Assembly: GCA_009760855.2 (NCBI GenBank)
Contig: WPIO01000009.1
Location: 1,521,001-1,585,000 of the forward strand
Origin: Cristatella mucedo
Taxonomy: Eukaryota; Bryozoa; Phylactolaemata; Cristatellidae
Reading direction: 5' to 3'
Length of the DNA stretch: 64,000 nucleotides
Below the pieces are notes generated by a model. The model had not been told where the DNA came from and searched no databases. It saw only the letters and a list, made by a program, of their open reading frames with translations. The position numbers and the translations under genes are program-made. Within the stretch, counting starts at the first letter, position 1; each line of letters opens with the position of its first letter. Below are positions 33,575 to 44,668 of the stretch, piece after piece.

Positions 33575-34925
33575 ATTTCCTCCTGTAACTCCACCAGGCC
33601 AAAGTGACTGTGTGGGGGTTAAGCAGGAGAGTTTTGTATAGCCCATTCCAAACCTAAGCGGCTTTCGGTATGCATTCGGTAGCTAACAGACTTCATCTCA
33701 CGCAACAAAGAGAAAGTGGGAAGCATAGCAATGTCAGGAGAACAATTAAAGTAGTGACTAGCATGGAGGTATCAGCTCAGGACATCTGCAAACCGTGAGC
33801 CATGGCCGCCAGCAGGAGAGTAGTTGTCATTGCTTAAGAATTTTGGAAGGAAGTTTTACAGTCAAGGACCTTCCGAGCTAAAGCTCCAGTTACCGACATT
33901 CTTTAAGCAGAGGAATTTTACAGCTAATTTATCGTCTATACAGAACCTGGGGGGCACGAAGAGACTGAAACTGATGCACCAGTTCAGCTAGGTGTTGAGA
34001 AGACAAGCCTTGGCGGGTTTTGTAGATCAGCCCCAGAACTTACCTCTGTATCCGTTGATTAACGGTAGCCATCCTAGCTCTTTTAGCAAAGAAGGCGCGT
34101 GGAAAAACTCTGTGATTTATAAACAGGCCTTGCAGCAATATTCATAGCCAGCTGCTGTGGTCTTGTCACTTTTTTTGGGTAGCAAACTCAGAAGGGAATT
34201 TCAATAATCAAGCCGAGACAGAACTAAGGAGCTAGTTAAGTTTTTGGGCAAGTTACTGTGAAAGACTGCTCCTACTATTAGATAAAGATTTGACGTAATT
34301 GCTAGCTGTTGAAGCAGCTTTCTGAATGAAAGTTTTCAAATTAAGGCAATATTAAAAAAATGTAAGAAATATTTTATTCGAGCACGTGGTGACGGTCGCA
34401 ACAGCTGCATCTATTGGAAGATCGAAACCTTCCAATCTAGCCACTGCTTAGAGTGTTTTAGGAGCAGCAGTTTGGTCTAATCGTGATTTAGTTCCAAGAA
34501 ATTATTTGACATTCAGATTCAAAAGCTGCAAGTCTATCGTTCAGCTTGCCAGTTACTGCAGCAGATAGCAACGGTTTAAATTAAGAATTCAGCTGAGTAT
34601 CATCAGCATAAAAGTGATATCCTATTACACTGACCTTAAGCACTTTACCCAGAAGTTGAGCACACATGGAGAACAGCAAGTGACAACGGATAAGCCCTCA
34701 GGGAATCCCCATGCGACCCGTCTCTTGGGTGATAGCTGACCCCTAACGACATTGATTCGACACGATCAGACAAGAACAATTTAAACCATGCCTGTGCCTC
34801 GTCAGCCAGAATAATCGTCGTTCTCAATCGTTCAAGAAGGACATCGTGATCAATGGTGTTAAAGGCGGCGGATAGATATAGAAGAGCTAGGACAGTGACA
34901 TCCTTAAGGAAGGCTCAACGTTAAC
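33575..34925 (-). mobile_element. Family B LINE 3' half (copy 2)
   Basis: Counterpart of 16985-18310. Tail of ATGTC 5-mers (33548-33572), 3' block GGTATGCATTCGGTAGCTAA (33666), and TTIILADEAQAWFKLFLSDR near 34770-34823 on the minus strand. Frames are broken. Confidence 0.75.
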
Positions 34926-34959
34926 GACTTTAGCATGGTATTAGGTGACAAACTTAATT

Positions 34960-35225
34960 TTACCACGCAAATATAGTTCCGGTAGGATGCACAGTGTCAG
35001 CATGTGTAAGCACAAACAAAAAAAAACACAAGGTACCTCAAATCCCCATGACAAACAGGTGCGTTTTTAGCTTCTCTTTAAATGTCGTCAAATAGGCATG
35101 CCGTTGCGTCAGTTGAGAATGAGTTCTAGGCTTTGGGAGTATATAATAATAATAATTTATTTGCATAGCACCCTCAGAAACCCCATTTTCTTTCTACTCA
35201 CTTCACAGACCCTGTTTCCAAACAA
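34960..35225 (-). mobile_element. Family A-like and family C LINE 3' ends (copy 2)
   Basis: Counterpart of 18330-18600, ending at the join where copy 1 has about 3.6 kb more. Confidence 0.5.
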
Positions 35226-35237
35226 TTTCAATCATGC

Positions 35238-35355
35238 TTAAGACAGAGGTCATGGGTTTAAATTATGCGACGGTCGATCATGTAATTCCAGCTGCATGCT
35301 ATAGTTATAGATTAGTAGGCTCTTCGGCCTCTGTAAAAATGAAGCTGTTACATCA
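35238..35355 (+). mobile_element. tRNA-derived SINE (copy 2)
   Basis: Counterpart of 22240-22380: GAGGTCATGGGTTTAAAT and GGCTCTTCGGCCTCTGTAAA. Confidence 0.6.
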
Positions 35356-35691
35356 GATAGCATTACTATTTTTAGCAGTAATGAATCGGTTTAACTAGAA
35401 ATTAGGAGGCCCAACGGTATTTTCAAATAAATATGAACTAGTATTTTCCTTCTAGACCATTTTGTGTTTCGCGAATAGACACATATTCTTGAAAAATGTC
35501 GCTGCCTTACTCTTTGATCTTCAACTTAAGTTCTACAAATCTCTACTTTAGCTCAGCTCATTAAAAGCATCACTTACCCAAATCTCCAATCTGCAAGCAT
35601 TGGGTCACATTTCACAAGCTTAGAGCAAGGACCAACTCCATGGATTTACTGGTGTATAAACGCTACTACACCAGGACATCCTGGGTTGCAT

Positions 35692-35721
35692 TGACAGGAG
35701 GACGCTACCGTCCTCCTGTCA
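35692..35721. repeat. Hairpin upstream of defensin 2
   Basis: Arms 35692-35704 (TGACAGGAGGACG) and 35709-35721 are exact reverse complements around CTAC. The arm base that differs from copy 1 (C to A) is matched on the other side (G to T), so pairing is kept; part of the right arm may instead come from a deletion in this copy. Confidence 0.75.
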
Positions 35722-35732
35722 CCTCCGTTAGA

Positions 35733-35742
35733 GGGATTTCTT
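35733..35742 (+). promoter_or_regulatory. Candidate kappaB (Rel) site, defensin 2
   Basis: GGGATTTCTT fits GGGRNTYYYY, at the position matching 22806-22815. Motif match only. Confidence 0.3.
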
Positions 35743-36024
35743 TACTCCCCCTTCACAATAGAGTAAGCCTTGTGGGTTAAAGTTTAAGATGCTCATTGCT
35801 TGAAGTAATGAGTGACACGTGGAACATGCATCCTAGAAGCTGCATGCTTATGAGTACGTCATAGGTCCCTGGGGAGTAGTATCAGGGAGTCTTGAATTTT
35901 CAGGCGAATAAATTACGTACGAGCTCATCGATAGGTAATGGTCTACTAATTTTGCAGGGCTTCTTCTAACCTTCAGAAGACATCTCTGAATTCGTACCAA
36001 ACGGCACTACTGACGAGCCGTACG

Positions 36025-36285
36025 ATGACTGGAGCAGCTTCAGGCCGGCGGATGCTGATTGCTCTTCTTTGTTGCTGGCTCATTGTTCCCTACGTCGTTA
36101 TACCTGAAGCTGAGGCAGCTCCTACCTGCAATTCTACTCAGTGCCATAATGATTGTTTAGTTAAGTACCGACTTGGCCGAGGGCGATGCGTGCCAAATGC
36201 AAGAAGTGTGGTGGCCTGTCGTTGTATGCCGCCTGAGGCAATAACGGGCCTGTTAACCGATAACACAACAACAGTCGCCTACTAA
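36025..36285 (+). CDS. CS-alpha-beta defensin-like secreted peptide 2
   Basis: An 86-residue paralogue of the gene at 23097-23354. The signal peptide and PEAEAAPTC segment (1-35) differ at two residues only (10 and 13). The six cysteines sit at the same positions (35, 40, 44, 55, 65, 67) and RLGRGRC plus CRCMPPE are kept. Residues 36-71 differ at 12 of 36 positions, for example SSRF to LVKY before the gamma-core, and the tail differs at 10 of 14. The frame is intact, with one extra codon before the stop. The start has A at -3. A kept TTTTGCAG splice acceptor (AG 35956-35957) suggests a non-coding first exon. Both genes look functional. Confidence 0.85.
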   Translation: MTGAASGRRMLIALLCCWLIVPYVVIPEAEAAPTCNSTQCHNDCLVKYRLGRGRCVPNARSVVACRCMPPEAITGLLTDNTTTVAY

Positions 36286-36475
36286 TACGTCTCGACTTCG
36301 TTCAAATGGCAGCGATACGCTCAGTGTGCTTAAAGTAGCCGAATGTCTAGTTTTTCTGCTTCGCTCCCTATGAATGTAACTCTGAACTAGACATCATCAG
36401 TTAAATAATGTTTATGTTAATAATTCAGCCTCAACATTTATCTGCCCCTCGAAGCGATTGCTGACGGTTTCCGTT

Positions 36476-36481
36476 ATTAAA
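36476..36481 (+). terminator. Polyadenylation signal ATTAAA, defensin 2
   Basis: Matches 23547-23552 in copy 1, 191 bp after the stop codon. Confidence 0.5.
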
Positions 36482-36799
36482 GTGGCAAACGGTGGCCATC
36501 TCCTTTTCTGTCTGAAAAGAGTTTGTAGGCTGTCCACTGCAAGTACACATATGTAAATAATATATAAACGTATTTGACCTTGTTAATAGTAGCTAAGTTA
36601 GTTGTCAATCAACACAATGCTAGAGGCAGAATTTTCTTTACTTTGCATTTCACCAAAGAGCATAGTCTCAGAAAACGTGAGGCTGTATTTTTTGAGACTA
36701 TATTTTTCAGTATAGAGGCTATTAAGTCGGACCCAGCTCGGTGAGCAAGTAATGTACTGGAAGTTGCCAAACCAGTAAACGTCAGTTCCTGAACACAAT

Positions 36800-36912
36800 T
36801 GATTAACCCACGGGTAAGGTGGTCGCACTTCACGACCCTGAATTTTGGTTCTATTCCTCCAGCAAGCAACTTTTGAATCCGTACTGCAAGCAGGACAAAG
36901 GAGGCGACGACA
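36800..36912 (+). mobile_element. tRNA-derived SINE (copy 2)
   Basis: Counterpart of 23860-23960: GGTAAGGTGGTCGCACTTCA, ACTGCAAGCAGGACA. Confidence 0.65.
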
Positions 36913-36916
36913 ATTC

Positions 36917-37936
36917 AATTAATAATAATAATAATAATAATGCACTTGAAAAAACACCCTTGGAAAACTTAATCTCTTTCTAGGCGCTTTACATTGGCGG
37001 CAAAGGGAAATGCAATTGAATGGTGAGTAAAATCATGCTTGATAAACAAACGAAATGAATAACATGGTTAGGGGTGACATGCACAGGGTCAGCATGCAAA
37101 TGTGGTTAGTAGCAGCATACTCAGCGTCAGCACTCATAGGCACATTAACGATGAATCACTATGAACGAGGTACCAAATAAAAGCAGTCTTAAATACGTGT
37201 GTGTTTTAAGTTCACTTTAAATGTAGTCAAGTCAGGGGATGTTCTGACGCAAGTTGGGAGGAAGTTCCAGGCTTTAGGAGCATACAAACTAAATGCACTG
37301 TCTCCAAAGGATTTGAGGTTTGTACAAGGTATTTTCAGACTGTCGGATTGGGAAAGCGGGTGGCGGGATGCTTGGAATGATGGGGGAGTATATCTGAGAG
37401 ATAGGCTGAAGCCAAAGAATGAAGTGACCTAAAAGTGAGCGGCAAAGCCTTGAAGTCAATCCGTTGCTTGACTGGTAGCCAGAGCAGGTCGGCGAGAAGT
37501 GGAGTAATGTGGCAACTGCAACGATTACGACTGACAAGCGTTACTGTGTAGTTTTGCACCAGCTGCAATCGCCTGATCGCACATGCTGGTAGGCCAGCGA
37601 GCAGTGAGCTGCAGAAGTCGAGACGTGATGTCACGAATCCACGGACCAACTTAGATTTGGTATCCTTATCTAAACAAGCCCAAATTTTAGCAATGTTATG
37701 AAGCTGAAAATAGGCAGTTTTGACTGTGGAGCTGATACAGTCGTCCAACGATAGGTTGCTTTCGAATTTGACACCTAGATTCCGAGCTGATTCGACAGGA
37801 AATATGATGGTAGAGCCAATTTTGAGAGTCAGCCTTTCCAATCTCTGAATCACACTGGGTTTGCCCATAACTAGTAAGTTAGTTGTATCGTCATTTAGTT
37901 TTAGAAAAGTTTCCGTCATCTATGTACGGATGGCGG
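36917..37936 (-). mobile_element. Family A LINE, private to copy 2
   Basis: The minus strand gives a 194-codon frame (37335-37919) from LKLNDDTTNLLVMGKPSV through ARNLGVKFESNLSLDDCI, SRLDFCSSLLAGLPACAIRR and LLADLLWLPVKQRIDF, then a frameshift before the last part. The AAT-repeat tail starts at about 36919. The flanks GGCGACGACAATTC and GGCGGCAACGAATTC resemble each other and the single GGTGACGACAATCC of copy 1 (about 23958), consistent with a target-site duplication. Confidence 0.85.
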
Positions 37937-38231
37937 CAACGAATTCGAGTCTTGTCATTCTAAAGACTCCTGGAATACATTAAGAAAACAGACTCACTTG
38001 ACAGACTTTTGCATAGATTGTGGGACGTTGGATATCGGTAAAATAGTCTTGATGGCTTCTGAGCCTCAGATCAGAATATTGAGAAGCAATTCCGGCTCAT
38101 GTTAAACCTATTGGTATACGAGATTATAACTGCAGCTGCTGCCTTTAAAACTGACGCTCTGAAAGCTAACAGCCATGAGTTGGGCGTTTCTTAGTGAAAA
38201 CAGCAATCGAATTCCTAATTCTTCTGATGAA

Positions 38232-38248
38232 GAGAAGCATATATATGC

Positions 38249-38292
<44 letters not shown>
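38232..38292. repeat. AT/GA microsatellite
   Basis: AT repeats (38232-38263) followed by GA repeats to 38290. Minus-strand frames through it encode only SL and YI repeats. Confidence 0.95.
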
Positions 38293-38294
<2 letters not shown>

Positions 38295-38554
38295 TTTAAG
38301 AATAGAGTCACATGAATTTCCGGGTTGCCGATGACAATACCTCGTTTGCTTGAGGCTATTCAAGCAGAACGGCCGGTTTTTTCAGGATGATTAACCTAAC
38401 AATTGGTTGCTTTGCTTCATTTCCGATTTCTCGTTGCCTTGGTCACTATTCGGACCCATTGAGTCGTTCTAATCATTCTATCATTTGTCATCTTACCCGT
38501 GGAATGAACACTTGGTCAAGTTACTTACACTTTATTGACTTACAGTTTTTATGT

Positions 38555-38830
38555 AATGTATCTCCGTCAGTAACTCAACAAAGTCCTAAAGACCATGTGG
38601 GTGTTACGAAGGAGAATTTTGTATAGCACACTCACAGCCTAAGCGGCTTTCGGTACGCATTCGGTAGCCAACAGACTTCGTCTCACGCAACAAAAAGAAA
38701 GTGGGAAGCATAGTTGAGTCAGGAAAGCAGTTGAGGTAGTGAATAGCATAGAAGTAGCAGTTCAGGACCGCTGAAAAAGATGTGCCATAGTCGGCAGTTG
38801 GAGAGTAGTTGTCGCTTCCATAATCCCAGA
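38555..38830 (-). mobile_element. Family B LINE 3' end
   Basis: ATGTAATGTATCTCCGTCAG tail, then the 3' block GGTACGCATTCGGTAGCCAA at 38652. Nearly the same sequence is at 48425-48700. Confidence 0.8.
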
Positions 38831-39759
38831 TTCATTTAAGTGGGATCCTTTGGCAAGTACTTCATAGGGCTTCTCAAATCAGAAACCATTCCAAGTATCT
38901 CAACAATAGTCTATCACTTTGCTTCACAGAGGTTTTATTTGCAGTTATCTGCTTAGCAATAAAATAGTACTTCATCCCTTCGCTTGTAAGTTCAATGGTC
39001 ACTTTAATGGTTTTGGCAGCTTCAGTAAAAGCAAGAATGTGAGAGATTCCCGGTTACTGCATTCAAGCTGGTGCTTTTTCGAAACTGCCGGGTACGTCTG
39101 CTTCTTAACTAGCACAGGCATACGACCCAAATAGCAAAAAATTAACGCAGCTGTTTGGACATGGCATGTGTTTGTCTCATAATTTAACTAGACGCAAAAT
39201 CAGTTCCTGTAAGCGACCACGCCAGAAATTCATTGAAATCATTTAGAATGCATCCTCAGTTTATATGCGAAATGAAATTTGCGTTCTCTAATGGCAAGGA
39301 ACAAGTGGTTTCCTTCGGCAGCAAAGAGAATGTAATTAGTTTGTATAGGGAATCACACTTTAGTTCAACTTCGTTGAGATAGCCTATATGAAATACAAAG
39401 GCTTTCTTTTGGTAAAATATTGCTAGAATTAAAAAAATGCATACAAAGCCAGTTGGTTTTCCCTGGAGTGCTATAAAACTTATTATTATTTTTCTTATTT
39501 GTACTATTATTACTTATTCCGTTATTATTTTACCCTTTGTTTCCTACCACACTGATGCATGCATTTTGCTTACTTTTTTAGCCTTTTTCTGGATCTATTG
39601 CATAAAATAGTCAACGATTCCAAATGGTGGACAGAAACTGCGGATTTACACGAAAATGCTTAGTATGATTATTAAAAAATTCTTTGTTTAGCATCCTGGC
39701 TTGGCTTTTTTATACCTAGCTGAACTATTTCACCAGTTTCAGCCTCCTCGTGTCCTCAG
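38831..39759. other. No recognisable feature
   Basis: AT-rich; an ATT-rich stretch at 39480-39535. A 71-codon frame at 38919 has no domain. Confidence 0.45.
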
Positions 39760-40140
39760 GGCCTATATGGACACTAAACTGGCTGTTCAATTCCTTCGAT
39801 TATAGACCGTTAGCAACAGCTTTTGCTCTGCAGCTCCTAGACTCTGCGGAACTTAATTCCACGATTCATACTCAACGGCAGTTACTTTCCAAGCTTCCGA
39901 CTATGGCACGTCTTTTCAAGCCATCCTAAAATGCTATTTCCATGCCACTCACCACTTCAACTACTCCCCTGACTCTGCTAATCTTCCCACTTTCTCTCTG
40001 TTGCGTAAGATTAAATCTGTTGGCTACTGAATGCGTACCTTTGGCTGCGAGTGGGCTGTACAAACTCTCCTGCGTAACACTCACACAGTCTTTGTGGCTT
40101 TTCGGAGTTACATACGTAGATAAATTACATTACGTGACCG
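39760..40140 (+). mobile_element. Family B LINE 3' end, plus orientation
   Basis: Reverse complement of the family B 3' end: TTCCGACTATGGCACGTCTT (39895), GGCTACTGAATGCGTACC (40020), ACAAACTCTCCTGCGTAACA (40060) and CGGAGTTACATACG at the tail. The 111-codon frame at 39942-40277 overlaps it and is not a gene. Confidence 0.7.
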
Positions 40141-41989
40141 AATTGAATATTTTTGTTGGCTTTTTAAACGTTAATGCAAGAAAATCCACAAAGTTGAGTA
40201 AGTCAAATGCATGGCATTATTTACTTTTTAAAGGCACAAACAAGCAGAAAATTATCTCGCTCATGCCAGCACGCTGAAGCAAACATGAAAACAGTAGAGA
40301 GATTAGTTAGCGTAACTTTTAGCGACTAAATTGTGCAGAAAAGTGTACGGATTAGCATCCAATGAAAATAATAAAAAAGACCTGTTCACTGTTGTAAAGA
40401 GAAAGCTGATGAAGAGCAGATGCGTCTTTATCTGTGACACAAGTTAGGCAAGGTCATGACCGGTAATCACCGTCGCTGAATTCGAGTTCCCGACTTTCGG
40501 CTAATACGAGCAAAGGCTCAATCACCAAGAGATTTTACTCTAATGCCAGGCCAGGCGAGATTACTACATGCTCGAGATTTCGTGGTCGAGACTACAGTGA
40601 AGGAGAAAATATGTCAGACGTTAAGCTGCGGCAAGAAAGTTGAAAGTTAATAAAATTGCAACCCAGAAGGAGTGATTTAAATCGATTCAATGCCTCTCAG
40701 GGAGAAAGTGTCGTTCAGACTAACGCTCTGTCACTTAACACATACGCCGTTAACGACGGACCCAATGCGATGCTACCTTTTTGTACCATTTTCAGATGGT
40801 AAAAGATGTAGGCAATGAGATCATCCAAAAGAAAATAACAGTAATCTATTCTTGATCCTAAGGACAATCAAAATATTTTGATTTAAGTTCCACACAAACT
40901 TAGTTAGTGCTGTACAGCTTCGACGGTGTCTGAAATTTACTGGTCCTTAGAAGAAGCTCACTAATTACTGTTTATTCTTTGAGTATTCTTCGTTATGGCG
41001 GTTTGTAATTACTTTCAATTTAACTGTATACATTGTTGAAACCACAGCGTCTCGAATCTTCACTCTAAAGGACACGGCTTTATCGGTATTTGTCGCTTCT
41101 TTCCTGAGATTACAAACATAAAAAAGCACTTTGTTTGCAGCATAGTTTTTCTTAAAGCCTCAAACCGCAGCACCCCACTACTAACCCTAGGATTAAAGAT
41201 CTCAGCAGTGAAAATGAGCTTCCTGCATGGGTCACAAGAATAGCTGCAACGCATTGCAACCTATGCATAATTTATCAGCATTGTGGTCCATGAGAACTTT
41301 ATCTTGAACCGGGCCCTTTGAATATGCAACGGGGCTCGAGCCTACGGCCACCGTAATTTGTACATTTACCTTGTTCTTAGTTCGAGGTTATCACCTTCAC
41401 CATAAGTGGTACACTGTGGTACACCTGCCATTGATACATTGCACGTTTGAAAGGAGTTTTTTATTAAAAACTATTCAGAATTATTGTACGTGTTTGACTA
41501 TCACATTTTTTGCGATTTCCCTTTCCCACAAATCGTGCAATGGCAAAAGATGGCTCATTCCACTTAGCTAGTTACCCTTTTATATGACGAAACAGCTTCC
41601 ATTTATACGAAATGCATCGCCCAACTGCGGTTTTGATTCCAATCATATAGAGCAGCATGCAATATACACCCAACCAAGCTCTTTTTCATTGGGTTCGGGC
41701 GTTATCATGCTATGGCCTCGGACTGCCCAGGCCAGCCAGCCAGCCATTACACGTTAGGGAGTTTCATTACAGTTGCCAGTTCAATTGCAAGTGTTGCACA
41801 GCTGCGGTTTGATTCCAAATTATAAAAAAGTCATGTTTAAGATTTATTCGTAAAATTTTCTTGTGTTAGGCATGACCGTTCCCGTGCGGTGTCTTTCTTT
41901 GGTCCTGCCATCTGGAAATATCGCAACTGCTTATTCCACGAAAACTGTGTTGTGCAACTGCAGCGGCGATACCATATTTACAGGGCTAA
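40141..41989. other. No gene recognised; possible SINE fragments
   Basis: Two partial repeats of one motif (CAACTGCGGTTTTGATTCCA at about 41621 and CAGCTGCGGTTTGATTCC at about 41800) suggest old tRNA-like heads. Otherwise nothing assigned. Confidence 0.4.
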
Positions 41990-42135
41990 GACCACCCAAA
42001 GTTAAGGCGCTCGCTCGCCAAGACCAACTTGTGGGTTCATATACTACTGTGGGATATCCTTTATTTGCAACGGTTACCAGTAGTGATAACCACGAAGGAT
42101 CTGTTGTAGAACTACAAATGAGGCTGTTAAATCAG
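41990..42135 (+). mobile_element. tRNA-derived SINE
   Basis: Head AGGCGCTCGCTCGCCAAGAC, B-box-like GTGGGTTCATAT, body TTTATTTGCAACGGTTACCA and end ATGAGGCTGTTAAATCAGC. Confidence 0.65.
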
Positions 42136-42194
42136 CTGATATTTATTTATTGTTTTATAAAGAATTTAGTCGGGTATACCAGCGTAAGTAAAGT

Positions 42195-42960
42195 CAAAGC
42201 GATTGCGAATGTGCATAATATTAGTTCTGAAGTTTGTATCCCAATTAAAGAATACAACAAGTCCTCTGAACCCTATTCCCACTGTCCTGCTCCTACGTTG
42301 CATCGATCAGCTGCTGCCATGCATAACAAACATCATTAACATGTCATTAGCCTCAGGTCACGTTCAAGTACCTTCAAAAAGGCTGAAGTCCGGCCAATTC
42401 TCAAGAAAGCGACACTAGACCAAGAGAACTTAAGCGACTTCAGCCCAGTCTCCCTTCTACCATTCCTATCAGAGACAGTGGAACTGGTTGTGGCGGACCA
42501 GCTGAACTCATATATGGAAACTTCAAACCTTGCTAGTAAGTTTCAGTCTGACTTTAGAGCTAATAACTCCACAGAATCAGCATTGCTTAGGGTATACAAC
42601 GACCTACTTAGGAATGCAGTCATGGGTAGAGTGTCTCTGCTTGATTTGCTCGATCTTTCGGCAGTTTTCGATACCATCGATCACAAGTTCTTATAGAGCG
42701 CATCCCATCTTCCATGGGCATCACTGGCACTGCTCTGCAATGGTTCAGGTCCTACCTCAGTGCATTCTGCCACTAACCACATTGGCATGCTGAACCTGTG
42801 CATGTCACCCCTAACCATGTTATTTACGTGGTTTATCAAGCATGATATTACTCACCATTCAATTGCATTTCCTTTTGGAGCAAATGTAAACCCCTAGAAA
42901 GAGATTTAGTTCTCTGGGGTGCTTTATCAAGTGCCTTGCTATTACGAGTACTATTTTGAA
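42195..42960 (+). mobile_element. Family A LINE with large internal deletion
   Basis: The first part encodes the linker and RT fingers/motif A (LLRCIDQLLPCITNIINMSL; ELVVADQLNSYMETSNLASK; LLDLSAVFDTIDHKFL), broken by frameshifts and a stop at 42694-42696. After CAATGGTTCAGGTCCTACCT the sequence jumps at about 42757 to the 3' UTR (GCCACTAACCACATTGGC...). About 1.0-1.1 kb present in the copy at 19975-22163, including motifs B and C, is missing. The 3' end and tail are intact. Confidence 0.8.
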
Positions 42961-43983
42961 CTCGAATGGCAGCCGGCCGAGTCTTTCGCATTTTCAGAAG
43001 CAAAATGGCAAAATATTTTTAAAATAGCTTTGATTTTATAGTACCTCCATGACAGTCGCACTATGCTTGTTTTGGTATGGCAGTAAATCGCAAGTAAACA
43101 TCGGAATGTACCCTAGGTGATTGTAGAAACGTTACCCTAAGAGCTCGATTGCAAAATTTCCAGAAATTTTACAGTAAACCCGGAAAATCATTTTTCTGCA
43201 TAGTTGAATAAAAATCACAGTTATGCGTTATGTGATGTTCACTTGGAAATGATACCTTTTCCTGTGGTTAGAAATCAAAGAATGAACTATACCATTTAAA
43301 GCTATAGGCCGATCACGCCTTCGCATTATGCTATGAAATTCGATTTGTAGATCCAGAAAGATTTTACTAAGACGTGAAATCAAAACCGAAATTGCACTAG
43401 GTGTATCATGAAAATAGCAGAAGCATCTCAGTTCGATTACGTTATTATAATGGCTGGCCTTAGCCATTTAAGACCATAGCAGGACAATGCCTATGCGCTA
43501 TGGCATTGACTTTGGTTAGTACAGACGTGACATTGTCTTGGATAATTTGTCATCAAAACCCCAGTTGCAGACGTCTACTAAGATGCAGCAGCTGCTTCAC
43601 GGGACAACGGGGTGGCATGGTAGTCCAAGCCAACGGATACCACTGAGTCCGAATCTGCAATTTCACAACACTTGTTTTTGACAAACCTGGAACACTATTT
43701 TTTATAAAGTAGAACCAAAATCCCCACTGTGCAACGCGTATAGTGGTAATGGCAGCTGCAGTGCAAATTCCTAATTTTCTGAGGCTCACTGGCCCGGGCC
43801 GTCAGAGGCCACATTATGACAATCCAAAAGCTTAATTTCCCGATATGTTCTCGTAAACTGGGAACACTGTTTTCTGTGATTTAGAATCAAAAGTGCAGCG
43901 GTACGCCGGCTAATTTATACGTGGCAGCCGTATTGCTGTATCATTATTCAGGAATGTTTCTGGCCGGCCGTCAGAGGAGGTAT
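42961..43983. other. No recognisable feature
   Basis: Two copies of GGCCGTCAGAGG (43798 and 43966) and an AGGCCACATTAT motif (43806, echoed at 44729) hint at relics related to the element at 43984-44709. Confidence 0.4.
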
Positions 43984-44210
43984 GGACATTTCCCTCCAAA
44001 TATTTTCCCCCCGGCCATTATACCCCCGGATGTGTCCCCCAGACATGTCCCCTGGAAGTTTCAGCCCTGGGGTAGGACATTTCCCCCCTGGGATAAGGCA
44101 TTATCTCTTCTCTTGTATGGAAATGTCACGATATAAACTGTGTTGTTTACATATCGTTTAAAATAATGTATACTAATAATATATAACATATTTCTACATT
44201 ATAGTAATTA

Positions 44211-44579
44211 GAAAAGCTGTCGCTACGGCCCTGCTGTTCGGCAGACCGTTAAGTGCAAGGTCAAAGCTCTGCCCCGGGGGGCCAGCAACAGACTCTCTCG
44301 GCAGCAGCCGCGAGCGTGTAGTAGTATCTCGGACGCCGCCACTGCCGCCGCCGCCCACATCGGTACAACCAGCTACCAGCCGTCCGCACCTCAACACCAC
44401 CGCCGCTGCCGCCGCAGTGGTAGCTGCACCAGACGCCGCTGACGCCGCTCACGATGCCGCAGATGCCGCCGACGCCACCGGCCGAACTGCATCAGTCGCT
44501 TGTGCTGCCGACGCACCACTTATACTGAATTTATTTTATTTCAATAAAGCGTTATTTTTATTTGGTCGTTATATATAGA
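44211..44579 (+). other. GC-rich open frame, alanine/aspartate repeats
   Basis: This plus-strand frame is open for about 122 codons between stops but has no ATG, so it would need an upstream exon. It encodes a Pro-rich segment (TPPLPPPPTSVQPATSRP) and then Ala-rich repeats (AAAAAVVAAPDAADAAHDAA). An AATAAA lies at 44543-44548. The antisense strand is also open, as expected from GCC-repeat composition. I do not recognise it and prefer a composition effect inside a repeat. Confidence 0.25.
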
Positions 44580-44595
44580 TATATCTGCATAAATT

Positions 44596-44596
<1 letters not shown>

Positions 44597-44666
<70 letters not shown>
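44597..44666. repeat. AT then GT microsatellite
   Basis: TA repeats (44597-44616) followed by about 25 GT dinucleotides to 44665. Confidence 0.95.

Positions 44667-44668
<2 letters not shown>

Larger units (their letters stand above)
29258..37970. repeat. Segmental duplication, copy 2 (contains defensin 2)
   Basis: Direct-orientation match to 13498-24005. It lacks about 3.6 kb of copy 1 (join near 35230) and carries two private family A LINE insertions (30640-31600 and 36917-37936). Ends are set by loss of matching sequence: nothing matches before about 29258 or after about 37970. Confidence 0.9.

Noticed and set aside
13498-37970. CRISPR-like or tandem defence array
   Set aside because: The repeated units are LINE and SINE copies and one segmental duplication; there are no short regular repeat-spacer units.
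39942-40277. 111-codon plus-strand frame
   Set aside because: Overlaps the 3' end of a family B LINE and has no domain.
41863-42339. 158-codon plus-strand frame
   Set aside because: Crosses a SINE and the start of a family A LINE; chance read-through of repeats.
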